This document shows, one piece after another, positions 1 through 5,897 of a stretch of DNA of 9,316 nt; positions within the stretch are counted from its first letter, which is position 1; every line of letters begins with the position of its first letter. Position numbers and translations under genes: made by a program. Under the pieces are notes generated by a model that saw only the letters and a program-made list of their open reading frames with translations, did not search any database and had not been told where the DNA came from. Location of the stretch: assembly GCA_964352225.1 (NCBI GenBank), contig CAYGRM010000271.1:1-9316 (forward strand). Reading direction: 5' to 3'. The stretch comes from CAJQQY01 sp964352225 (GTDB lineage: Bacteria; Bacteroidota; Bacteroidia; Chitinophagales; Saprospiraceae).

Positions 1-183
1 ATTTACTAACTTGTTGCCTAATTCAATAAAATCGCCAGAGCCTGTAAAAATGAGTCCTTTGGGAGGCATCAACTCTTTTTTGCCAAAAAGACCACTCCAA
101 ATATCTTGAGGCAAAAAGACGATTCGACGAACTGTAAAACGAAGAGAAGCTGGTAGGGAATAATATATTTTTCGTAAACTCAT
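1..183 (-). CDS. Class I SAM-dependent methyltransferase, N-terminal part (runs off the left edge)
   Basis: The leftward frame opens with ATG at 183-181 and stays open for all 61 codons to base 1, so only the N-terminus is present. The fragment has a basic start (MSLRKIYYSLPASLRF), then a PPKGLIFTGSGDFIELG stretch at about residues 41-57. A short basic leader followed by a G-S-G-D-F element is what I recall just before the SAM-binding motif I of a Bacteroidota class I methyltransferase family. The glycine-rich motif itself would lie beyond the window, so the enzyme class is inferred from this lead-in alone. The substrate cannot be told. The gene is divergent from the phosphoesterase gene, with 104 bases between the two starts. 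That this is coding is likely; the family is less certain. Confidence 0.6.
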   Translation of the reverse strand, partial: MSLRKIYYSLPASLRFTVRRIVFLPQDIWSGLFGKKELMPPKGLIFTGSGDFIELGNKLVN

Positions 184-219
184 ATGCTAAAAGTTGCTCT
201 TTTTTTGTGGCGAAGTTAG

Positions 220-247
220 TTGAATTTTTTGGGGTTTGATAATTTGG
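220..247 (+). promoter_or_regulatory. Possible promoter of the metallophosphoesterase gene
   Basis: A TTG at 220-222 is followed after 17 bases by TAATTTGG at 240-247, which matches five of the six fixed bases of the Bacteroidota -7 box TAnnTTTG. Transcription would begin near 253, about 35 bases before the ATG at 288. No matching box was seen on the opposite strand for the divergent methyltransferase gene. This is a motif match only. Confidence 0.3.
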
Positions 248-287
248 AAATATCAAATCACCGATATTGATTTTCAAAAATTTATCT

Positions 288-1226
288 ATGAAAAAATACT
301 TTTTCAAATTCTTAATAGCTCTGATGTTAGCTTTGTTTTTGCAAAGCTGTTCCCACTTTTTTGAAAAGAAAGAATTGGAAACTTTCCATTATTTTTTTGC
401 AGGACATTGCTATCAATGGAACGCTCCGAATTGGGGAAGAACGGATTATCGTTTGGAAAAAATTAAAATAGATACTTTTGATCAAATATGGTTAGGTGGA
501 GATTTAGTAGAAAATTTATTTCATCATCCACAAAATATTGAATTTGTTGACAGCTTTTTTCAGGTTGGAAGACCTACTACACATTGGGCCATTGGTAATC
601 ATGATGTGCTTGATCAGAAAGCAGATTTTTCTGGAATTGAAAAAAGGACAAAACGCAAAACCTATCATACCAGTCATCAAAATGGAATCACCATTCTAGT
701 TTTGAATACCACGGAATTCAGTTTTCCAGCCTACCAAAATCTGCCGCATGAATGTGAACTTTTGGATGGACAATTGGACTTAATCAGAGCAGTTACTGAT
801 ACTATTCAAAATTCATCTCACCTAATTATTTTACATCACCATGCACTTTTGACCAACGAAATTGCCGAACAAAAAATTAAAGTGGAAGAGTATTTTAATG
901 TTTATACACCAACGTATAATATTGCGTGCGAAGAACGTGGAACTTTTTCTGAACTAGTTTATCCTAAGTTACAGGAAGTTCAAAAACGAGGAGTACAAGT
1001 CATTTTGATAGGTGGAGATACTGGATTGAGAGTGAAAGAATTTGAATTTAAAACCAAGGGTGGAATTATATTTTTAGGTTCGGGGTTGAATAATTCGGCG
1101 GGTACGGAATTTAGGCCTGACTATTTTAATCCAGCTCCAGACAAAGTTTTAATTTTTAAGCATCAACCAGAAAATCGTAAATTAGAATGGGAATTTCAAT
1201 TGCTTGATGAGATGGTGAAAAAATAA
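288..1226 (+). CDS. Calcineurin-like metallophosphoesterase lipoprotein
   Basis: This 312-residue protein is probably a metal-dependent phosphoesterase anchored in the envelope. Residues 1-20 form a lipoprotein signal peptide (KK, a hydrophobic core, then LQSC) with Cys21 as the predicted lipidated residue. Metallophosphoesterase blocks appear in the usual order: AGHCY at 38-42 where the family has DxH, GGD at 70-72, GNHD at 103-106, LHHH at 182-185, and GGDTG at 242-246 where the family usually has GHxH. The central GD, GNHD and His blocks are convincing; the first and last are unusual. The ATG at 288 was chosen over an in-frame TTG at 267 because it puts the signal peptide at the N-terminus. 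The substrate is unknown. The last codons overlap a promoter-like sequence for the next genes. Confidence 0.82.
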   Translation: MKKYFFKFLIALMLALFLQSCSHFFEKKELETFHYFFAGHCYQWNAPNWGRTDYRLEKIKIDTFDQIWLGGDLVENLFHHPQNIEFVDSFFQVGRPTTHWAIGNHDVLDQKADFSGIEKRTKRKTYHTSHQNGITILVLNTTEFSFPAYQNLPHECELLDGQLDLIRAVTDTIQNSSHLIILHHHALLTNEIAEQKIKVEEYFNVYTPTYNIACEERGTFSELVYPKLQEVQKRGVQVILIGGDTGLRVKEFEFKTKGGIIFLGSGLNNSAGTEFRPDYFNPAPDKVLIFKHQPENRKLEWEFQLLDEMVKK

Positions 1227-1231
1227 TTTTG
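1204..1231 (+). promoter_or_regulatory. Probable promoter of the Kunitz-like lipoprotein/sigma cluster
   Basis: TTG at 1204-1206, a 17-base spacer, and TAATTTTG at 1224-1231 give an exact match to the Bacteroidota -33/-7 pattern (TTG, TAnnTTTG). The -7 box includes the stop codon of the phosphoesterase gene (1224-1226). Transcription would start near 1237, leaving a leader of about 65 bases before the ATG at 1304. It has the best match and spacing of the promoter candidates in the window, but rests on sequence alone. Confidence 0.45.
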
Positions 1232-1303
1232 CTTCAACCCAACCCTTTTTTATTTATAAAAGTCTTTTTAAATGAAAGCGTTTAAAATACTAAAATCTAG
1301 AAA

Positions 1304-1555
1304 ATGAAAAAGGTATTGATATTTCTGAGTTTCTTTCTTTTCGCAATGACTTCATGTAATGATGATTGTATTTCGTCAGAAATTCCTGCTTGTAATGATT
1401 CCGTACCAAATCAAGAGGTAACTTGTTTGGCATATTTTGAAAGCTGGTTTTTTGATGGATCAACTTCCACATGTTCAAAAATTGGATATAGTGGTTGCAA
1501 CCAAAGTGGTTTTCAAACAAAGGAAGCATGTGAAGCATGTGCGTGTAATGATTAA
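1304..1555 (+). CDS. Kunitz/BPTI-like domain lipoprotein (copy 1)
   Basis: This 83-residue secreted lipoprotein has a signal peptide ending in MTSC (Cys18) followed by NDD, an acidic run like Bacteroidota surface-export signals. The mature part follows the Kunitz (BPTI) cysteine frame. From Cys41 there are 15 residues to Cys57 and 7 to Cys65, exactly as between BPTI Cys14, Cys30 and Cys38, then 10 to Cys76 (12 in BPTI). Other Kunitz landmarks line up: W48-F-F-D for BPTI Y21-F-Y-N, G-Y-S-G-C at 61-65 for Y35-G-G-C38, and Phe70 for F45. The residue after Cys41, the P1 position in inhibitors, is Leu, followed by Ala. There are eight non-lipid cysteines, two more than standard. Inhibition of a serine protease is plausible but unproven; a structural or binding role is also possible. 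Confidence 0.75.
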   Translation: MKKVLIFLSFFLFAMTSCNDDCISSEIPACNDSVPNQEVTCLAYFESWFFDGSTSTCSKIGYSGCNQSGFQTKEACEACACND

Positions 1556-1566
1556 ATAAAATAGTA

Positions 1567-1815
1567 ATGAAAAGGATTTTAATATTTTCAAGTTTCTTTC
1601 TGATTACTTTTATTTCTTGTAAGGATGATGATTGTGTTTTAAGTGATCCTATTTGTGAAGAAACTCCACCAACTAATGAAGTCTGTCTAGCATTTTTTGA
1701 AAGATGGTTCTTTGATAGCTCAACTTCAACTTGCGAAAAAATAGGTTATAGTGGTTGTGAGGATTATGGATTTTCAACTAAGGAAGAGTGTGAATTATGC
1801 GAATGCAATGATTAA
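1567..1815 (+). CDS. Kunitz/BPTI-like domain lipoprotein (copy 2, tandem paralog)
   Basis: This 82-residue protein is a clear paralog of the gene 11 bases upstream. Over the 43 residues from the P1-preceding Cys to the C-terminus, 32 are identical by hand count. The signal peptide ends in FISC (Cys18) followed by KDDD, a close fit to the Lys-acidic surface-export signal of Bacteroidota lipoproteins. The Kunitz frame is Cys40-x15-Cys56-x7-Cys64-x10-Cys75, with RWFFD, IGYSGC and GFSTKEEC at the expected places, and Leu41-Ala42 at the predicted reactive bond. It again has eight non-lipid cysteines, including Cys23 and a C-terminal CELCEC cluster. The short spacing suggests cotranscription with copy 1 and, across 36 bases, with the sigma factor gene. 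The target is unknown. Confidence 0.75.
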   Translation: MKRILIFSSFFLITFISCKDDDCVLSDPICEETPPTNEVCLAFFERWFFDSSTSTCEKIGYSGCEDYGFSTKEECELCECND

Positions 1816-1851
1816 TTTTCAAAAAAAATAACTCCAACAGAGCAATTTTAT

Positions 1852-2409
1852 ATGTTCAAAAAACGGAAATATGATGAAAAGGAAGTAGTCGAAGGTTGTG
1901 TTCGAAATGAACGCACGGCTCAAGAATTGCTCTACCGCCAACATTTTGATACGATGATGCGAATGTGCATGCGATATACCAATGACAAAGATAAAGCTAT
2001 GGAAATTGTCAATATTGGATTTTTAAAAGTATTCCAAAAACTGCACACCTTCCAATTCAAAGGATCACTTGAAGGATGGATTCGTAGGTTAGTTTTTCAT
2101 TGCCTTTCGGATCATTATCGTAAAAATTCGAAGTATTTACAGTTCATGGTTTTTGAGGATCGAGACCAATCCTCCATAGAGAAAGCACATTCAAATTTAT
2201 ATGCTGAAGATATTTTAAAAATGGTCGACACCTTGCCTCCCGCAACTCAAGAAGTTTTTCGATTGTATGCTATTGAGGGATTTACTCACGTTGAAATATC
2301 AAAGAATATTGGAATAAGTGTGGGTACTTCAAAGTGGCATTTATCGAATGCACGCAAGATTTTAAAAAAATTGATAGATCAAAATAATTTACAACAATAT
2401 GCAGGCTGA
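1852..2409 (+). CDS. ECF-type RNA polymerase sigma-70 factor
   Basis: This 185-residue protein directs RNA polymerase to a specific promoter set. Region 2 covers about residues 20-92: the DKAMEIVNIGFLKVFQKL helix for core and -10 binding, followed by G-S-L-E-G-W-I-R-R-L and the DHYRK end. Region 4 covers about 124-180: LPPATQEVFRLYAIEGFTHVEIS, then a helix-turn-helix with IGISVGTSKWHLSNARK for -35 recognition. There is no region 3 or extra C-terminal domain, and the length is typical of ECF factors. Its last 11 bases overlap the start of the next gene (ATG at 2399 inside the final codons), as is usual for a sigma factor translationally coupled to its regulator. No terminator separates it from the Kunitz-like genes upstream. 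Confidence 0.92.
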   Translation: MFKKRKYDEKEVVEGCVRNERTAQELLYRQHFDTMMRMCMRYTNDKDKAMEIVNIGFLKVFQKLHTFQFKGSLEGWIRRLVFHCLSDHYRKNSKYLQFMVFEDRDQSSIEKAHSNLYAEDILKMVDTLPPATQEVFRLYAIEGFTHVEISKNIGISVGTSKWHLSNARKILKKLIDQNNLQQYAG

Positions 2410-3793
2410 CCAAAATAATTATCAACCAGATAAGCAATTCACCGATAAGGGATGGCGTGAAATGCTAAAAACCTTGGACAAGGAAATGCCGGTTCAAGAG
2501 AAAAAGAGACGTGGGATCTTTTGGTTTTTTCCTTTGCTTTTACTGGGAGTTGTAGCTAGTGTTTGGGCTTTTAATTCATTGAGTGAAAAAATAGAAATTG
2601 CTCCGCCCCAAGAGATAGTTTTGGATCAAAATCAAAATCAAATTAATGAAACTAAAGATTTAATAAAAAAAGAAAAAGAAAGTCAAACATCGTCATATAA
2701 TAATCAGCCGACTAAAAATGATCAGAGTAAAATTGATGACGAATTTCCATCAGTAATTGAACTTTCTAATCCTCTTTTACCAAAGGTAATTGAGCAAATT
2801 ATTCCTATTCAAAACAGGGAAATAAATGAAGTAAAAGATCCAATTGCGAAAATAGAAAATGAAGTCCTTTCATTTGACCCAAATTTTATAACAATAGAAT
2901 TACAAAAAATAGAAGAGTTGTTAATTGAGGAAAAGGAATTCTTTTTTGAAGAAAGCATTATTACAAATGTACCTAAATCAACCAAACGAAAAACCGAATA
3001 TGGAATCTATGCAGGAATAGTAACAGACTTTGCTAACTTTAATAAACCAGGATTGATGACAGGAACGTCCGTTCATTTTCCATTGGGAAAAAAGTTTGGA
3101 TTGAGAACGGGATTAGGTTATGCTCAGTTACAAAAAGAGTTGCCCTTTTATTTTGTAGGGAATCAATCAGCAGCATTGTCAGAGGAGTACCTTGAGGTAA
3201 CAGTTTCAGCTCCTCCTTTTTCAAAGGTAGCGGTGCAATCAAATACTGATTTTGTTTTGGAAAAGTTTCACCAATTAGACTTGCCTGTTTTGTTGACCTA
3301 TTCGCCAATTAAAAAAATGCAATTTCAATTAGGTGTCAATGCCTCATTTTTGATAAAAGATCAAATAAAATTGATTCGGTCTGACCTTTTTATTAACAAT
3401 GCGGTGAATGATGATTACTCTAATTTTGGAGTTGAACTAGATGCTTTAGATTTAAGTTCCATTTCTCAAAATCAATATGCCGAAGAAAATTATTGGACGA
3501 AATTAAATATTAGTGCAGTTGCTGGATTGGCTTGGAAACCTACACGTCGGATAAATTTAGAACTTCAATATCATCATGGCTTTTTTCCAATTTTGAAGTC
3601 CAATCAAAAATATGAATCTAATTTATTTCAGGGTGCTATAGTTAATGGATTTGAAGTTTATGATAATCCAGGAATTCTTAATACTCCAGATTTGGAGGTT
3701 ACCAATCGAAACTTTTTTGAAAAAACTTTTAGCAAAGAAAATTTTATAAAAGACAATTATTCCCTTCGATTTTCAATCGGGTATAATTTCTAA
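2399..3793 (+). CDS. Putative anti-sigma/outer-membrane beta-barrel fusion protein
   Basis: This 464-residue protein has four parts. Residues 1-38 are soluble and contain W19-R-E-M, then LDKEMP and KKRR, resembling short anti-sigma-like tails encoded after Bacteroidota ECF factors. Residues 39-58 form one hydrophobic helix (IFWFFPLLLLGVVASVWAF); the basic run before it places the N-terminus in the cytoplasm. Residues 61-198 are a low-complexity Glu/Lys/Gln/Asn-rich linker. Residues 199-464 show alternating beta-strand patterns (YGIYAGIVTDF, GLRTGLGYAQLQ, RINLELQYHHGFF) and end in SLRFSIGYNF, with the C-terminal Phe typical of barrels inserted by BAM. It overlaps the sigma gene, so it is probably its partner and regulator. 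The barrel call is firm as a fold class; the anti-sigma role is inferred from position and topology. Confidence 0.75.
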   Translation: MQADQNNYQPDKQFTDKGWREMLKTLDKEMPVQEKKRRGIFWFFPLLLLGVVASVWAFNSLSEKIEIAPPQEIVLDQNQNQINETKDLIKKEKESQTSSYNNQPTKNDQSKIDDEFPSVIELSNPLLPKVIEQIIPIQNREINEVKDPIAKIENEVLSFDPNFITIELQKIEELLIEEKEFFFEESIITNVPKSTKRKTEYGIYAGIVTDFANFNKPGLMTGTSVHFPLGKKFGLRTGLGYAQLQKELPFYFVGNQSAALSEEYLEVTVSAPPFSKVAVQSNTDFVLEKFHQLDLPVLLTYSPIKKMQFQLGVNASFLIKDQIKLIRSDLFINNAVNDDYSNFGVELDALDLSSISQNQYAEENYWTKLNISAVAGLAWKPTRRINLELQYHHGFFPILKSNQKYESNLFQGAIVNGFEVYDNPGILNTPDLEVTNRNFFEKTFSKENFIKDNYSLRFSIGYNF

Positions 3794-3815
3794 AATAAAT
3801 ATTAGCTCGAAATAG

Positions 3816-3853
3816 AAGGCAGATAATCACATTGGTTATTTGCCTTTTTTTTT
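3816..3853 (+). terminator. Intrinsic terminator of the sigma/barrel cluster
   Basis: AAGGCAGATAA (3816-3826) pairs with TTATTTGCCTT (3836-3846), giving an 11-bp stem with one G-T wobble and a 9-base loop. Seven further T residues follow (3847-3853). It lies 23 bases after the stop codon of the barrel gene, the expected place for rho-independent termination. The opposite strand has no T-run in the right place. Confidence 0.8.
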
Positions 3854-4111
3854 GGAAAAAAGTATTTTACAATTTTTACTACTTTAAAATTAGCCTTTGC
3901 CAAATATTGGTTGGATTTTTGAATCAAATAACTTATCTTATTATAAGTATTGAAATAATCTCCCAATCTTGTACTATTTATAGTAGTTATTACCAACCTT
4001 GAAATTTACAAAACCAAGTTAATTCCCTCTTCTTTTTTTTAGTTAATTTCGATTTCTTTTTTCTAAAATTTCCTCCATTCAGAAGAAAGTGGTCTCTAAA
4101 CAACCACGTTC
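3854..4111. other. AT-rich intergenic region ahead of the aspartic protease gene
   Basis: No convincing gene is present. Three small inverted repeats occur: ACTTAT/ATAAGT at 3931-3948 (6-base loop; the stem can extend outward with one bulged A), TACTAT/ATAGTA around 3971-3984 (2-base loop), and GTGGT/ACCAC at 4089-4107, just before the protease start codon. A -7-like TAATTTCG sits at 4044-4051, but no TTG lies at a suitable distance upstream of it, so I do not call a promoter. Confidence 0.4.
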
Positions 4112-5125
4112 ATGAATACTTTTATTGCTTCATTATTGATGGTTACCCATCTAAATGTACAGATGGCTTTTCAGCCTAAACCTATTCAATTGACCTTTCA
4201 AGAAAATTACTTTCAGAGTAATGCTGAAGGCGTAGTTCAATCTGATTTTGAATTAGTTGGCGGATTAATTTTTTTAGATGCTAAACTTAATGGACAATCT
4301 GAATCCTTTATTATGGATACTGGTTCTCCTCATTTATTATTGAATTCGTGTTTGACTGGAAATAAAAAACTGTTGAAAAATAGTTTTGAAATTAATGGGA
4401 TAGGAGGGAAGAAAAAAATAACGAGGTTACATAAAGTAAATTTTAATTGGCAGGGAGTGAAGCTGAAAAGAGATTTAAGCTATGCCCTTGATTTAGGAAA
4501 TATAGCTCGGATCAAAAAAAGAAATTTTGCGGGATTAATTGGCTATGATCAAGTGAAAAGAAAAGAATTAGTCATTGATTATGAAAGAGAAAAATTGTTT
4601 TTGATTTCTAAATCCAATAAAATATTTTTTGAGAATTATGAAAAATCTGATAAGGTATGGTTTCGAATGGTTGGTCATATTCCAGTCATCAAAGTGAAAA
4701 TAGGGAATAAAAGATATTATTTTGGAATAGATACTGGTGCAGAAATAAATGTAATCGATAAAAGATTGCAAAAGAAATTGCCAAAAAATACGATTACTAC
4801 TGACTTTTTAGGATTAATTATAGGAGGCAATAATCAGCAAGTTCAAGTAGACCATATTCAGGTAAAAGAAATGAAAGTCGGAAAAACTTATTATGAAAAT
4901 CAGCCATTTGTTTTTGCAGATTTATCTTTTTTGCAGGGAGATAATGGTATTCAATTAGATGGACTCCTTGGATATCCATTTTTGAAGGAAGCACTTTTTT
5001 CTATTAATTATAGAAAAAAACAATTATGTAAATGGGAGTTGAAGGTAAAAGATGATGAACCGATTCAATTAGCCATTTCAAAGAAAAGGATAAAGATAAC
5101 AAAGCCTTTTTATCGTGGGTACTGA
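4112..5125 (+). CDS. Two-lobed retropepsin-like aspartic protease
   Basis: This 337-residue protein probably cleaves peptide bonds with an aspartate pair. It contains two copies of a retropepsin-like lobe. Lobe 1 has FIMDTGS with catalytic Asp69 and a GLIGYD flap-partner element at 141-146, followed by ELVIDYEREKL. Lobe 2 has FGIDTGA with Asp207 and GLLGYPF at 284-290, followed by FSINYRKKQL. Both lobes keep the Asp-Thr-Gly and the hydrophobic-hydrophobic-Gly motif, so one chain could supply both aspartates, as in pepsin-like enzymes. The first 20 residues are weakly hydrophobic and may be a poor signal peptide; periplasmic location is likely but not certain. It is separated from the sigma cluster by a terminator and is convergent with the ABC ATPase gene, 33 bases away. 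Confidence 0.85.
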   Translation: MNTFIASLLMVTHLNVQMAFQPKPIQLTFQENYFQSNAEGVVQSDFELVGGLIFLDAKLNGQSESFIMDTGSPHLLLNSCLTGNKKLLKNSFEINGIGGKKKITRLHKVNFNWQGVKLKRDLSYALDLGNIARIKKRNFAGLIGYDQVKRKELVIDYEREKLFLISKSNKIFFENYEKSDKVWFRMVGHIPVIKVKIGNKRYYFGIDTGAEINVIDKRLQKKLPKNTITTDFLGLIIGGNNQQVQVDHIQVKEMKVGKTYYENQPFVFADLSFLQGDNGIQLDGLLGYPFLKEALFSINYRKKQLCKWELKVKDDEPIQLAISKKRIKITKPFYRGY

Positions 5126-5158
5126 ATTATTTAAGGTCTAATGACTAGAAAAATATTT

Positions 5159-5800
5159 TTATAAAATAATTCTATCGGTGTAATCGAAGAAATAATCTTC
5201 TCCCAAACTAACTAAAATTATACTACTTCCTTGAGCAATACATTCTGCTTCGATTAATTGGGTGGCAGCTTTTATATTTGCTTCATCCAAATGGCTAAAC
5301 GGCTCATCTAACAATAAAAAATCGAATGGCTGGCAAAGCGCTCGAATAATAGCAATGCGTTGTCTTTGACCAAAAGAAAGTGTTCCACAAGGTTGTTTCA
5401 AAAGATCATCCACACCTAATTGTTGAGCCATTTGTTCAATTTGGGAAAGTGTTTTATGGTTTTGTAAATTAGTTTTTAGTAAGATGTTTTCTTCTGCGGT
5501 CAATTGTTCAAATAATCGAAGATCTTGAAAAACTATAGATAATTTATGTTGTCTAACTTCTGCCAATTCATCACTCTCATATTTTTTGATGTTTTTATTA
5601 TTCAATAAAAGGGTTCCATCAAAGTCTTTTCGTAATCCATAAATACAATGAAGTAAAGTTGATTTGCCTTTTCCAGACGGAGCAATCACAAGGTATTTTC
5701 TTCCTTTCTCAAAAGATAAATCTTTATTCCAGATTTCAGTTGTAGGATTAATTCCACTTTCTTTAAGTGGGTGGGGGAGGATTTTTTGAAGTGTGATCAT
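5159..5800 (-). CDS. ABC transporter ATP-binding protein (LolD/MacB-like) with degenerate H-loop
   Basis: This 213-residue nucleotide-binding subunit would power an unidentified transporter. Motifs in order are: Walker A APSGKGKST at 40-48 (Ala at the first position, allowed in P-loops), Q-loop FQD at 91-93, signature LSFGQ at 141-145 (Phe for the usual Gly), Walker B FLLLDEP at 161-167 and the D-loop SHLD at 169-172. Where most ABC ATPases have the switch His (VTHD), this protein reads VSLGED at 197-202, so the histidine seems to be missing. It ends soon afterwards, at IIL, about 15-20 residues shorter than LolD. The small size and a short helical region suggest the lipoprotein-release or macrolide-export subfamily. 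No permease gene is adjacent. The gene lies downstream of, and in the same direction as, the DUF4836 gene, with a strong hairpin between them. Confidence 0.88.
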   Translation of the reverse strand: MITLQKILPHPLKESGINPTTEIWNKDLSFEKGRKYLVIAPSGKGKSTLLHCIYGLRKDFDGTLLLNNKNIKKYESDELAEVRQHKLSIVFQDLRLFEQLTAEENILLKTNLQNHKTLSQIEQMAQQLGVDDLLKQPCGTLSFGQRQRIAIIRALCQPFDFLLLDEPFSHLDEANIKAATQLIEAECIAQGSSIILVSLGEDYFFDYTDRIIL

Positions 5801-5837
5801 GTTGTGATTATGGATTGAAGATTTTGAAAGAGAGATT

Positions 5838-5889
5838 AAAAAGTGTAAGATTTAAGATTATAGATCAATCCACAATCTTAAATCTTACA
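5838..5889 (-). terminator. Long perfect hairpin after the DUF4836 gene (likely terminator or attenuator)
   Basis: TGTAAGATTTAAGATT (5844-5859) is the exact reverse complement of 5874-5889, giving a 16-bp perfect stem with a 14-base loop. Read leftward, it begins 8 bases after the DUF4836 stop codon and is followed by five T residues (5842-5838). The stem is AT-rich, so termination may be partial, lowering expression of the downstream ABC ATPase gene. Each arm is built from a tandem 7-mer (TAAGATT twice). Confidence 0.6.
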
Positions 5890-5897
5890 GTTGAAAA

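Noticed and set aside
267..287. TTG start seven codons upstream for the phosphoesterase
   Set aside because: The ATG at 288 puts a standard lipoprotein signal peptide at the N-terminus; the TTG start would add seven unneeded residues.
23..307. Leftward 94-codon open frame across the left intergenic region
   Set aside because: It overlaps both the methyltransferase start and the phosphoesterase signal peptide, has low-complexity Phe/Ser-rich sequence and no domain; the other leftward frame (183 to 1) is more convincing.
1245..1262. Possible hairpin terminator after the phosphoesterase gene (CTTTT/AAAAG followed by TCTTTTT)
   Set aside because: The stem is five pairs and almost all A-T, too weak to call.
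1290..1538. Leftward open frame opposite the first Kunitz-like gene
   Set aside because: It is antisense to a gene with a clear signal peptide and a conserved paralog, and has no recognisable features.
3802..3996. Leftward 64-codon open frame after the barrel gene
   Set aside because: It runs across the intrinsic terminator of the sigma/barrel cluster and shows no domain or signal peptide.
5149..5160. AAAAATATTTTT palindrome between the convergent protease and ABC ATPase genes
   Set aside because: It contains only A and T, too unstable for a terminator and common by chance in this DNA.
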